From an uncultured Bacteroidia bacterium (GTDB lineage: Bacteria; Bacteroidota; Bacteroidia; Bacteroidales; ML635J-15), in NCBI GenBank assembly GCA_902776565.1, contig CACYQN010000006.1, forward strand, positions 254,133 to 318,132: a stretch of 64,000 nucleotides of DNA, read 5' to 3'. Every line of letters begins with the position of its first letter. Position 1 is the stretch's first letter. The notes under the pieces were generated by a model. That model ran no database searches. It worked only from the letters and a program-made list of their open reading frames with translations, and was not told the DNA's origin. A program made the position numbers and the translations under genes. Positions 26,749 to 34,443 of this stretch are shown here, piece after piece.

Positions 26749-27870
26749 ATGAACGTCATTCCACAAGTCAGAATGTTTTTTAAAGCCGAAGGCAGAGCAA
26801 ACTTGTTTGATATGTTAAGGCGCATAAAAACATCTGCAAGGCAAACATACACGCGATACGGAACGGGGAGCGTTGTAAGCCGCTCACTGAGCATGTCGAA
26901 GTGCGGCAATCCACGAGGAGATTGCTCACTTCGTTTCGCGAAGCTGCAAGCAGCGTTCCGTACAGACAGGCTCACCTGCACATACAACCGAGCCAAGTAC
27001 CTATACGATGCCCTTGCAAGCATCGCCAGCAACGACTTTCCCCACGACGAATACGAAATCGTACTCGTAAACAACAACAGCACCGACGACACCGAAGAAA
27101 AATGCAAGCAGTTTACTGCGAATTTTCCCGATGTGACATTCCGCTACTGCTCCGAAAACAAGCAAGGACTTTCGTTTGCTCGCAACAAGGGCATAGCCGA
27201 AAGCCGAGGCGACTTCCTTGTCTTTCTTGACGATGATGTTGTCGTAAAGCCCAATTACCTTAGAAATCTAAAGTCAAACCTCGACAATACGCCGGACCTG
27301 ATGGCTTTCGGCGGAAAAATAACGCCACGATTCGAAGCAGGACATCCGCCCAAGTGGCTTAACCGCTGGATGTATTCGTTGATTTCGGCAACCAACAGCC
27401 CCGACAAGACGCAAAAATACGGCAAACGCAAATATCCGATTGGTGCAAACATGGGCTTCAGAAGGCAATGCCTCGAAAAAAGCGGTTATTTCAACACCGA
27501 ACTTGGCCGTACAGGGAACATTCTCCTTGGAGGCGAAGAAAAAGACATTTTTATTAAAATCAAATGTTTGGAAATGGGAATCTTCTATTTCCCCGATGTT
27601 GAAATAGAACACATAATCCCCGAATCACGTACAACTGAAAAATACATAGAGCGGATTGGCTTAGGCGTTGGCATCAGCGAACAGATACGCTGCACTTCCG
27701 CAGGAAAGCGAAGCCTGCACAAGCGTCATTTTCAAGAATTTGTAAAATGGTGTGGAACGCTAGTGCTTGCAACATACTATACCATAACATTCAGGTCCTA
27801 TACAGCGAAGATAATGCTGAAGTTCAGGAAGAATGTGACGAAGGGATTATCAAAGTCCTACAAGTTATAA
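26749..27870 (+). CDS. Family 2 glycosyltransferase with a repeat-derived N-terminus
   Basis: The GT-A catalytic domain is recognisable from about residue 74: LTCTYNRAKYLYDALASI, VLVNNNSTDDTEE, the metal-binding DDDVV within VFLDDDVVVKP, and a late GGEEKDIF acidic motif. The normal first strand before CTYNR (usually a hydrophobic VSIII/LSIII segment) is missing. Codons 3 to about 75 instead correspond to a family B repeat element (26755 to about 26973), read in frame as arginine- and serine-rich sequence. ATG at 26749 (MNVIPQ) is taken as the start; an upstream TTG at 26671 overlaps the previous gene. The enzyme may be inactive or may have a new N-terminal extension. The 3' end overlaps the opposing licD gene by 13 bp. 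Confidence 0.75.
   Translation: MNVIPQVRMFFKAEGRANLFDMLRRIKTSARQTYTRYGTGSVVSRSLSMSKCGNPRGDCSLRFAKLQAAFRTDRLTCTYNRAKYLYDALASIASNDFPHDEYEIVLVNNNSTDDTEEKCKQFTANFPDVTFRYCSENKQGLSFARNKGIAESRGDFLVFLDDDVVVKPNYLRNLKSNLDNTPDLMAFGGKITPRFEAGHPPKWLNRWMYSLISATNSPDKTQKYGKRKYPIGANMGFRRQCLEKSGYFNTELGRTGNILLGGEEKDIFIKIKCLEMGIFYFPDVEIEHIIPESRTTEKYIERIGLGVGISEQIRCTSAGKRSLHKRHFQEFVKWCGTLVLATYYTITFRSYTAKIMLKFRKNVTKGLSKSYKL
26755..26973. repeat. Family B dispersed repeat, copy 3, inside a coding frame
   Basis: This copy is in the opposite orientation to the one at 34049-34351. The shared parts include GTCATTCCACAAGT at the left, AGCCGAAG.CAGAG.AAACTTGT, ATGTTAAGGCG.A.AAACATCTG, ACGCGATACGGAACGGGGAG and GAGATTGCTCACTTCGTTTCG. 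It introduces about 219 bp, a multiple of three, and no stop codon in the glycosyltransferase frame. The right boundary is uncertain by some 10-20 bp. Confidence 0.75.
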
Positions 27871-28571
27871 CGTCTATACTGACGACAATGAGTATAAGGT
27901 ATAATACCAGTCTTTCGCACCACTTCTGATTTTGGAGACCAGTCTTTAATTGGAGTCATAAAGTCCTCGCCGAAAAAGTCCTGTAGCCAAGAGGCTGTCT
28001 CATCGGGCATATAAAATTTATGTCCGAGAAAATCTTTTCTTGAAAAACCACATTTCTTGCTAGTAAATAAAAAAGTAGGGAATCCATCGGTTTCATTTGC
28101 TGTCCGCCAATCTTTATATTCATGACGTCGTGGAACATAGCAAACATATTTACTATCATCATCTTTGTAGTCATAATAGTAATAAAAATCGACAGGGACA
28201 TCATTATACTTAAACTGGTCAATTGTAATATATCCGTTATCCTTGATATACATCTGCTTTATAAACGTAAATCCATTATTCTTCATGTATTCAATCATAT
28301 CGTCGGGGCGTTCACTAGCAAACATTCCCAAATCAATATCATGGTCGTACGGGATAAAGTTCTTTTCCCTATATGCCCCAAGGAGCAAGCCGAAATCAAA
28401 AAATGCGATTACATTTCTGGCTCGCATCAACTCATCAACTTTTACCAAAACATCAACGCCACGCTTACGAACGGCTTTTGCCTCCTTTGCACTAATAATC
28501 TTATTAGCAAGCTTTACAATTATGCCATACAGCCCTAATTTGGTCGCAATCTTAATTAAAAACTTTCGCAT
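27858..28571 (-). CDS. licD: LicD family phosphocholine/phosphoglycan transferase
   Basis: A 237-residue LicD/fukutin-type protein, a group that transfers phosphocholine, phosphoethanolamine, ribitol phosphate or similar groups from CDP-activated donors to glycans. The core FFDFGLLLGAYREKNFIPYDHDIDLGMF at about residues 57-84 holds the two aspartates of the nucleotidyltransferase-like active site (the family form is WDxDID). A C-terminal segment YYYYDYKDDDSKYVCYVPRRHEYKDW and FGEDFMTPIKDW follow, as in LicD proteins. ATG at 28571 is preferred over an upstream TTG. It is the last gene of a four-gene minus-strand operon with a methyltransferase, a nucleotidyltransferase and a HAD phosphatase, which supports attachment of a phosphorylated small group to a surface glycan. 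Confidence 0.85.
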   Translation of the reverse strand: MRKFLIKIATKLGLYGIIVKLANKIISAKEAKAVRKRGVDVLVKVDELMRARNVIAFFDFGLLLGAYREKNFIPYDHDIDLGMFASERPDDMIEYMKNNGFTFIKQMYIKDNGYITIDQFKYNDVPVDFYYYYDYKDDDSKYVCYVPRRHEYKDWRTANETDGFPTFLFTSKKCGFSRKDFLGHKFYMPDETASWLQDFFGEDFMTPIKDWSPKSEVVRKTGIIPYTHCRQYRRYNL

Positions 28572-28587
28572 GACTAAAAAAAACAAT

Positions 28588-29223
28588 TTACAAATTAGCA
28601 ACTATTGCGTAGAAATGAGTATTAGTCCATCTATTTGCCTCTGGCGGATAAATATCTATAACCTGAATATCCTTGTATCCGACATTCTTTAATATTTCGA
28701 CCTCTTTATCCAAATGGCGGTATTCCGAATAATAGTTCATTTTCAATTCTTCCGAATAACCATTTACCACGACATCGTCATTAACACCAAACTGGTTTTT
28801 TATTAAAAGTCGCCCTGTAGGTTTCAAATATGACTTGTATTTACGGTATAATCCTATTATTTCCTTTTCATCAAAATATGAGACAATCCCAAACATATTA
28901 ACAATATCGAATCTCTCATCTGTGTCAAAATTAGCCAAATCGCAATTCACGACTTCAATCTTTGGAGATTTCACAATGAAATCGGAGAATTGCTTGCAAA
29001 GTTCAACAGCAACAATTCGTCCCACTTTCTCGTAATACTTGTTTATTGTCAATCCTGTTCCGCTTGCCAAATCGAGTATTACAGAATCATTGCTGGCATA
29101 TTTCATTATAAAATCGGCATCTATCTGCGTAAAATCATTGACAGCATTAACCTTTATAGTAGTTGGAGTAGGATTATCGCCAGCCTTCTTTTCCCAATAT
29201 TCCTTTGCTAACTTATTACTCAT
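28588..29223 (-). CDS. Class I SAM-dependent methyltransferase
   Basis: A 211-residue Rossmann-fold methyltransferase. Motif I is VILDLASGTGLTI at about residues 48-60 (S-adenosylmethionine binding), motif II has the acidic end of strand 2 in RIVAVELCK, and a later segment ERFDIVNMFGIVSYF corresponds to motif IV. The N-terminal YWEKKAGDNPTPTT is not diagnostic. It overlaps the nucleotidyltransferase gene by 8 bp and ends 17 bp before licD. In this setting it could methylate an amino-alcohol phosphate (ethanolamine to choline) or a sugar; that is inference, and a general small-molecule methyltransferase is equally compatible with the sequence. Confidence 0.8.
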   Translation of the reverse strand: MSNKLAKEYWEKKAGDNPTPTTIKVNAVNDFTQIDADFIMKYASNDSVILDLASGTGLTINKYYEKVGRIVAVELCKQFSDFIVKSPKIEVVNCDLANFDTDERFDIVNMFGIVSYFDEKEIIGLYRKYKSYLKPTGRLLIKNQFGVNDDVVVNGYSEELKMNYYSEYRHLDKEVEILKNVGYKDIQVIDIYPPEANRWTNTHFYAIVANL

Positions 29224-29860
29224 TTATTTTCCAGTTCTTTGTTATTTCCATTACTCTCTTATAATCGCCATAAGTATCTATGTCATAAGCTCTTACTTTT
29301 ATTCCCTTCATTGGCAAGTAAGGCTCTAGCTGGTTGAACACATTGCCCGAAGAATACTGTACCTTGCGCTTCATTATGCAGGCAGGACCTGTCCATTCGT
29401 AATCGCCAGTCTCGCGCGAAAAGGCCAGCACATCGCCGTTCTCATCAGTCTGCACAAATACAGCCTCGTCGGAACTCTTGTCGGCATAGCAGATAAATTC
29501 ACCATCGGTTGCTAGAATCTTCTTCACATCGTCGGGGTGAACAAGCAGGTCGCCGTCCCATTCCAACACATACTCCTTTGCATCGACTGCACCCAGATAG
29601 AAACTTGCACCAGTCTTGGTTTCGAAATAACGGTGATTGTAAACAAACACCACATCCTTCCTGTGCTTCAGAACCTCCTCTATTATGTCATTTGCCTGAT
29701 AGCCTATGACAATGCGGACATCCTCGACATCCTTAAACAGTTCCAACTGCCATGCAATCAACGACTTGCCATTTATCTTAATCAAGGCCTTTGTCTGTCC
29801 CAATCCGAGACGCGAACCTATTCCCGCACAACTTATAACAACTGATTTAACTGACGACAT
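29216..29860 (-). CDS. LicC-like nucleotidyltransferase
   Basis: A 214-residue NTP-transferase. The N-terminal pyrophosphorylase signature is AGIGSRLGLGQTKALIKI at about residues 11-28, with the conserved lysine K24; the metal-binding acidic pair is in EWDGD near residue 99. Its size and pattern match phosphocholine or phosphonoalkyl cytidylyltransferases (LicC, PntC), which make CDP-activated donors. Its place in an operon with licD supports CDP-choline-like donor synthesis, although a sugar-nucleotide product cannot be excluded. It overlaps the HAD gene by 28 bp and the methyltransferase gene by 8 bp, so the three are tightly coupled. Confidence 0.82.
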   Translation of the reverse strand: MSSVKSVVISCAGIGSRLGLGQTKALIKINGKSLIAWQLELFKDVEDVRIVIGYQANDIIEEVLKHRKDVVFVYNHRYFETKTGASFYLGAVDAKEYVLEWDGDLLVHPDDVKKILATDGEFICYADKSSDEAVFVQTDENGDVLAFSRETGDYEWTGPACIMKRKVQYSSGNVFNQLEPYLPMKGIKVRAYDIDTYGDYKRVMEITKNWKINE

Positions 29861-30438
29861 AAGGCTTTCTCATTAAAAATCAAATAATTAGTTATAGGCA
29901 AAATACTCTTCGACGGTGAGTGTGTCATCCCTACGGCTATAGCCACATCGGCCACACGCATGGCTTCCAAATCGTTGTTTCCATCACCTATGTAAACCAC
30001 CTTGTATCCTTCTGACTGAAACTTTTCTACAACAACTTCCTTGCGAAGAATCTTTGTCAACTTTACAACCTTGTTGTCCTCGACAATTGCATCGGAGCAA
30101 TAAGATTCACAACCAAGTCGTGCCAACAACTTTTCCGACCAGCAAAGCAGATTTCCTGTTGCCACAACGCATTGCTCCTTGTGTGCGCGAATAAAATCGG
30201 CCAATTCTGGATACAATTTCACATTTTCGAGAAGCGATGCAACCTCATCGACCGGCAATTTGCCAAGTATGAAAACTCGGCGTATAAAGCTTTCCACAAA
30301 CGGGATGTCGCCCTGTATAGTCTCGCGCGTAAGCTGTTCGATTTCTTCCTGCACATTGAAATGCTTTGCCATCAAGGGCAAAGTTTCCTCGGAAGTTATC
30401 GTCCCGTCCAAATCGAATATGAATTTTATTTTCGACAT
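29833..30438 (-). CDS. HAD-IB family phosphatase (phosphoserine phosphatase-like)
   Basis: A 201-residue HAD hydrolase of the phosphoserine phosphatase/phosphocholine phosphatase type. Motif I is FDLDGTIT at residues 8-15, motif II is the threonine of VVATGNL, and motif IV is YIGDGNNDLEAM at about 148-159. The short helical cap between motifs I and II is that of subfamily IB. It is the first gene of the LicD operon, 29 bp downstream of the -7 box. A small phosphomonoester (phosphocholine, phosphoethanolamine, phosphoserine) is the likely substrate, which would make it either a recycling enzyme or a supplier of an amino alcohol. Confidence 0.83.
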   Translation of the reverse strand: MSKIKFIFDLDGTITSEETLPLMAKHFNVQEEIEQLTRETIQGDIPFVESFIRRVFILGKLPVDEVASLLENVKLYPELADFIRAHKEQCVVATGNLLCWSEKLLARLGCESYCSDAIVEDNKVVKLTKILRKEVVVEKFQSEGYKVVYIGDGNNDLEAMRVADVAIAVGMTHSPSKSILPITNYLIFNEKALCRQLNQLL

Positions 30439-30466
30439 ATACCTTTTCGGCTTGTAAAATAACTTG

Positions 30467-30498
30467 CAAAATTAATAAAGTTTTACGGAATAAACAAA
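30467..30498 (-). promoter_or_regulatory. Promoter of the LicD operon
   Basis: On the minus strand TTTG (30495-30498), a 20-bp spacer and TAATTTTG (30467-30474). Family A element copy 2 sits just upstream at 30515. Confidence 0.7.
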
Positions 30499-30514
30499 TC
30501 GGCTCAAATTTGCC

Positions 30515-30673
30515 CACGGCTCTTTCATTTGGACCATATTGTTATTTGTGATACAAATAATATCTGAATAAATCCGCTGGCTGAGCTTGTCGAAGTCAAG
30601 GTAACGAAATGATATAATGCTACTAACCTTACCCTTCGACAGGCTCAGGGGGCGGTTAAATGAAAGAGCCGTG
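30515..30673. mobile_element. Family A miniature inverted-repeat element, copy 2
   Basis: A 159-bp element with perfect 16-bp terminal inverted repeats (CACGGCTCTTTCATTT). It is flanked by 9-bp direct repeats AAATTTGCC at 30506-30514 and 30674-30682. This is the shortest and cleanest copy and can be taken as the reference form. Confidence 0.88.
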
Positions 30674-30779
30674 AAATTTGCCCGAATTTTTGCCATTATC
30701 GGCTCACTCATGAACCGAAAAAGAAGAAAAAGACATCTGATTTGAGCCGAAAAGACAAAATACAATCAATATCGAAGAA

Positions 30780-32423
30780 CTAATTGCGCACACACCTGAC
30801 ACTAACACCAACACTCTTGTGATTGTGCGTTTTGCTTAACTCTTCTAAATCATACTTAAGTCTCCTATCCCACGCACTATTAGAATCACCAGATTCTGTA
30901 TTAGAAGTCCACCACCAAGTACGATATCCTTTTTCTTGAAATTGAGATGTGGCAATTTTCATCCCTGCCGGCTTCCCATTGAAACTGCTTGTGTTGTTCT
31001 TAGGCTGCAGCCATCCGGGTGTATTTTCGTCAACACAATCGCCCCAACCGCTTGTAGATGCCAACGACTTGGCTATTACATTATGAGTCGCCCTGTCGTT
31101 ATCTGTATCTATATAATCATCAAAGTTGTAACCATTATTTTGCAGATACACTTCCAATTGCGACCACTCGGCATCGCTCGGCAAATGCCAGCCAGCAGGA
31201 CAAGCAGTCTGTGCCGCCTTCCAGTTGTACAAAACGCCATACTCGCTGTAATTAGAATTCTCCATCGCCTCAAACACATCCATTCCATCGTATCCATACA
31301 CATAATATCTCTCATCAGCAACAGAAGCATCAGAGAGATAATTTACACTAGGCAAGTAACGCATATTTTCAGAAAGCCATTCCTGTTCGCCAATAGTGAT
31401 GGAGCAATACGAATTTCCATCGCGCTCATCATATACACCAGTCCCCAAGTGCAACCACAACAGCACAATGCTGTCGCAACCGTTGGCAGCCGTAAGCACC
31501 TGCTGATAACCACCGCTTTCGGTAAAAGTCTCGCCATTGTAAACAAACGGATTTGCACAGGTATTTATCTCTACTTCGCTATACACGGGAATACCATTGT
31601 TTGTAATCTCAAGATGCAGCAAAACAACGCTGTCACAACCATTTACATCCTGGAATGTACGCACATAGTCACCGCTTTGCGTGAGTACCTCACCACCAAA
31701 CGAATAGCTAACGCATCTTTCAAGACTTATCTCGGTAAGCGATGGCGTATTACACTCGACAATATCGAATTCCAACAATATCGTTTCGCTGCCAGTCTGC
31801 ACTTTTGTCACCGGACGACTTTCATATAATACACCGTTGAATGTGGCATAACCTGTATATTTCATAACATCGTTCACATTGAAGTCGCCACTGACGACAA
31901 TCTTGTTTTCAAGAGAATAGCCATTATAAGCAATCGCATTTGCATTGCCGCGACCAAGGTTTACCATCTTGATGGAACTTGTTCTGCCATTAGCCACAGC
32001 CGACAGGACATAAACCTTCGGGTCGGAAAGCACAGCCTCGAACCGATGTACACCAGCATCAAGATTTCCGTTATAGCTTGCATATTGCCGCCCTGCCAAA
32101 TCGCACACCGACACCGATACATTTCCTGCCTCATATACAAACAGTTCAAACTCGGTATGTCCGCCAAACGGATTAGGCACATTTGGCGAAAGCATATAAT
32201 TGTCAATGCTATGATTTTCGATGCCCGTAACACTTGCAATCATCACCGTATCGGGATAAATGGCAGTTCTGTCCCAGCTCTGCGAATAATTGTGAATTGC
32301 AACACTGTCAAGCCTCTGGTAACCACCATTAGCATTAACACCAGTAAACGAAACAACAATGTCCTGCGCAAACGCCATTGCACTAAGCAATGAAATGGAT
32401 AATATCAAAGTTAGTTTTTTCAT
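30780..32423 (-). CDS. Secreted multidomain FISUMP protein with T9SS-tail-like domain
   Basis: A 547-residue protein with a signal peptide (KKLTLILSISLLSAMAFAQ, cleavage near residue 20). Residues of about 75-155 (NVPNPFGGHTEFELFV, VSVCDLAGRQYASYNG, RTSSIKMV) resemble the C-terminal sorting domain of type IX secretion cargo, but here the domain is internal. Two short cysteine repeats follow, each with a C..F.GE.LTxSGxY pattern and an NGCDS(V/I)VLL core, as in other Bacteroidetes secreted proteins. The rest (about 335-547) is a FISUMP domain with ACPAGWHLPSDAEWSQLE, WWWTSN and VRCVRN. It lacks the InlB repeats of the lipoproteins. The start at 32423 follows a TATATTTG box; longer frames lie in the promoter. 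Confidence 0.8.
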   Translation of the reverse strand: MKKLTLILSISLLSAMAFAQDIVVSFTGVNANGGYQRLDSVAIHNYSQSWDRTAIYPDTVMIASVTGIENHSIDNYMLSPNVPNPFGGHTEFELFVYEAGNVSVSVCDLAGRQYASYNGNLDAGVHRFEAVLSDPKVYVLSAVANGRTSSIKMVNLGRGNANAIAYNGYSLENKIVVSGDFNVNDVMKYTGYATFNGVLYESRPVTKVQTGSETILLEFDIVECNTPSLTEISLERCVSYSFGGEVLTQSGDYVRTFQDVNGCDSVVLLHLEITNNGIPVYSEVEINTCANPFVYNGETFTESGGYQQVLTAANGCDSIVLLWLHLGTGVYDERDGNSYCSITIGEQEWLSENMRYLPSVNYLSDASVADERYYVYGYDGMDVFEAMENSNYSEYGVLYNWKAAQTACPAGWHLPSDAEWSQLEVYLQNNGYNFDDYIDTDNDRATHNVIAKSLASTSGWGDCVDENTPGWLQPKNNTSSFNGKPAGMKIATSQFQEKGYRTWWWTSNTESGDSNSAWDRRLKYDLEELSKTHNHKSVGVSVRCVRN

Positions 32424-32445
32424 AACCCCATATATTTTCATTACG

Positions 32446-32475
32446 CAAATATACATTATTTCAGACAAATACAAA
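32446..32475 (-). promoter_or_regulatory. Promoter of the secreted FISUMP protein
   Basis: On the minus strand TTTG (32472-32475), an 18-bp spacer and TATATTTG (32446-32453), 22 bp before the start codon. Confidence 0.6.
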
Positions 32476-32495
32476 AAATTTTCTTGTATCATCAA

Positions 32496-32674
32496 CACGG
32501 CTCTTTCATTTGGATAGTGTTATTGCTTGTGATACAAATAGTTAGTATTTGAATAAATCCGCTGGCTGAGCTTGTCGCGCCGCACTGAGCATGGTCGAAG
32601 GGAAGTCAAGGCGACGAAATGCATATAATGCGAATTAACCTTACCCTTCGACAGGCTCAGGGGGCGGTCAAATG
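32496..32674. mobile_element. Family A miniature inverted-repeat element, copy 3 (right end truncated)
   Basis: The left terminal repeat CACGGCTCTTTCATTT is intact, but the right end stops after GGTCAAATG and lacks AAAGAGCCGTG. No target duplication is visible. An extra CGCCGCACTGAGCATGG segment is present inside. The truncation point is next to the first GGTTA palindrome at 32685. Confidence 0.75.
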
Positions 32675-32684
32675 CCACAAAAAA

Positions 32685-32779
32685 GGTTACAACAATAACC
32701 TTTTTAAGAATAATTATGGTTAATTAAATAATCTTTTTGTAAAATAATTTGGTTATTATAATAACCTTTATTATCTTTG
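32685..32779 (+). promoter_or_regulatory. Promoter and palindromic operators of the AAA/DUF4143 gene
   Basis: TTTG at 32748-32751 and TATCTTTG at 32772-32779 are 20 bp apart. The spacer is filled by a perfect palindrome GGTTATTATAATAACC (32751-32766). A related palindrome GGTTACAACAATAACC lies at 32685-32700 and a half-site GGTTAATTAAATAATC at about 32719-32734. This arrangement is typical of repression by a dimeric DNA-binding protein. Confidence 0.75.
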
Positions 32780-32800
32780 CGGGCGATAAAATCGAGAAAG

Positions 32801-33997
32801 ATGGAAACTTTACTCAAGAAACACAGCATACTGATTTCTCAGGCAAACACCGAAATTGTACGCGAAATAATGTACAGCATCGACTGGGAAAAGCAACTGG
32901 TTGCCATTCGCGGTTCTCGCGGAGTCGGCAAGACCACACTTATACGCCAATACATCAAGATGAAGTATGGCGAACAAGCCGGAGAAGCCCTCTACTGCAC
33001 TCTCGACAGCATGTTTTTTGCCAACCACACCCTGCTCGAACTGGCCGAATACTTCCACCTTATGGGCGGAAAACACTTGTTTCTCGACGAGGTACACAAA
33101 TATCCGTCGTGGAGCCGCGAAATAAAGGAGATAATCGACCTTTACCCCGACATGCGCGTTACTTTCAGCGGTTCTTCGCTCATACAGATACTAAATGCCG
33201 ATGCCGACTTGTCGCGACGCGTGCTAAGCTACACTATGGAAGGTCTGTCGTTCCGCGAATTCCTGCGTTTCTACAAGGGTATCAAGTTGCCTATATTCAA
33301 ACTATCCGACATACTTACCTCTCCCTACGACATCTGCAAGGAAGTAAATGCCGTCTGCCGTCCACAGAAAATGTTCGAGGAATACCTTCGCGTAGGCTAC
33401 TACCCGTTTTACGACGGCAATCAGGACGAATACTACAGCCGTATAGAAAATGTCGTGAATTTCATAATTGACCAGGAACTGACGCAATTCTGCGGTGTAG
33501 AGCCTTCATATACACGCCGAATCAAAGCAATGCTGCTGTATCTTGCAGAAAATGTGCCCTTCGAAGTAAATATTGTCAAACTTGCCAACTACCTGGAACT
33601 GAACAAACACACGGTACTAAGCTACCTCGACTGCTTGCGCCGCGCCGAACTGCTACACCTGCTATATTCCGACAACAAATCGGTAACAAAAATGCAGAAG
33701 CCCGACAAGATTTATCTACACAATCCGAACCTCTTTTACGCCATCGGACAGCAAAACCAGATAGGCACTTTGCGCGAGTGTTTTGCCGTTAACCAACTTG
33801 CAGCATCACACTCAGTCGAGTACGGCAAGGCAAACGGTGATTTCCTTATAGATGGGAAAATCACTTTTGAAGTCGGTGGACAAAACAAAACTTTCGACCA
33901 GATAGCGAACATGCCTAACTCGTACATACTTGCCGACATGATGGAATTTCCCATAGGCAATAAACTGCCATTGTGGATTGTCGGGATGACATATTAA
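32801..33997 (+). CDS. AAA ATPase with C-terminal DUF4143 domain
   Basis: A 398-residue protein of the AAA_14/DUF4143 family. The Walker A motif is RGSRGVGKTTLI at about residues 37-48 and Walker B is KHLFLDEVHKYP near 90-101, followed by the sensor region TFSGSSLIQI. A winged-helix segment (NIVKLANYLELNKHTVLSYLDCLRRAELLHLL) and the DUF4143 domain (DKIYLHNPNLFYAI, FEVGGQNKTFDQI) complete it; the latter resembles a degenerate restriction-endonuclease-like fold. These proteins are abundant in Bacteroidetes and poorly understood, but may act in mobile-element or stress functions. ATG at 32801 follows a strong promoter overlapped by a palindrome, so autoregulation by its own winged helix is plausible. 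Confidence 0.88.
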   Translation: METLLKKHSILISQANTEIVREIMYSIDWEKQLVAIRGSRGVGKTTLIRQYIKMKYGEQAGEALYCTLDSMFFANHTLLELAEYFHLMGGKHLFLDEVHKYPSWSREIKEIIDLYPDMRVTFSGSSLIQILNADADLSRRVLSYTMEGLSFREFLRFYKGIKLPIFKLSDILTSPYDICKEVNAVCRPQKMFEEYLRVGYYPFYDGNQDEYYSRIENVVNFIIDQELTQFCGVEPSYTRRIKAMLLYLAENVPFEVNIVKLANYLELNKHTVLSYLDCLRRAELLHLLYSDNKSVTKMQKPDKIYLHNPNLFYAIGQQNQIGTLRECFAVNQLAASHSVEYGKANGDFLIDGKITFEVGGQNKTFDQIANMPNSYILADMMEFPIGNKLPLWIVGMTY

Positions 33998-34048
33998 AAT
34001 GGACCTATACACATGTTGACACAATGTGCTTTTGTTCTATGTCTCTTT

Positions 34049-34351
34049 GTCATTACTCGCAAGCTTCGTGCACTAAAGGGTCCACAAAACAGAACGAACA
34101 GCAAAAGGCACGTTGCTTGTGAGTTCGTTTATACGGCACCTTTAGCTCGGCGCAGCCAATCTCCTATAGAAACGGTTTCAATTGGAGATTACTCACTACG
34201 TTTCGTGAAGGAGTTCCGCATAGTTGAACAATATTACGCTCCCCGTTCCGTATCGCGTTATTGTTTGCTTCACAGATGCTTTTACGCCTCAACATAGTAT
34301 ACAAGTTTCCTCTGTCTTCGGCTGTTAAAGCATTCTAACTTGTGGAATGAC
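34049..34351. repeat. Family B dispersed repeat, copy 4 (longest)
   Basis: It occupies most of the roughly 446-bp gap between the AAA gene and ispD. It has CCACAAAACAGAACGAAC and GAGTTCGTTTATACGG on the left, AATCTCC...GGAGATTACTCACTACGTTTCG in the middle and CGCTCCCCGTTCCGTATCGCG and CTAACTTGTGGAATGACTG on the right. It matches the repeat in the glycosyltransferase gene at 26755 in reverse orientation over most of its right two thirds. Confidence 0.7.
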
Positions 34352-34396
34352 TGGTTAATAGCACAAACATTAGTCATCTTATATATAGTCCCCAAC

Positions 34397-34426
34397 AAAA
34401 AAAGGTTATTGCAATAACCTTTTTGT
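34397..34426 (-). terminator. Palindrome with T-run: ispD terminator and possible operator
   Basis: AAAAAGGTTATTGCAATAACCTTTTT forms a fully symmetric AT-rich stem, with a T-run on the minus strand, 18 bp after ispD. The core GGTTATTGCAATAACC (34404-34419) is the same palindrome type as those upstream of the AAA/DUF4143 gene, so it may also be a protein-binding site. Confidence 0.55.
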
Positions 34427-34443
34427 TCTAAAAAATGATTATC

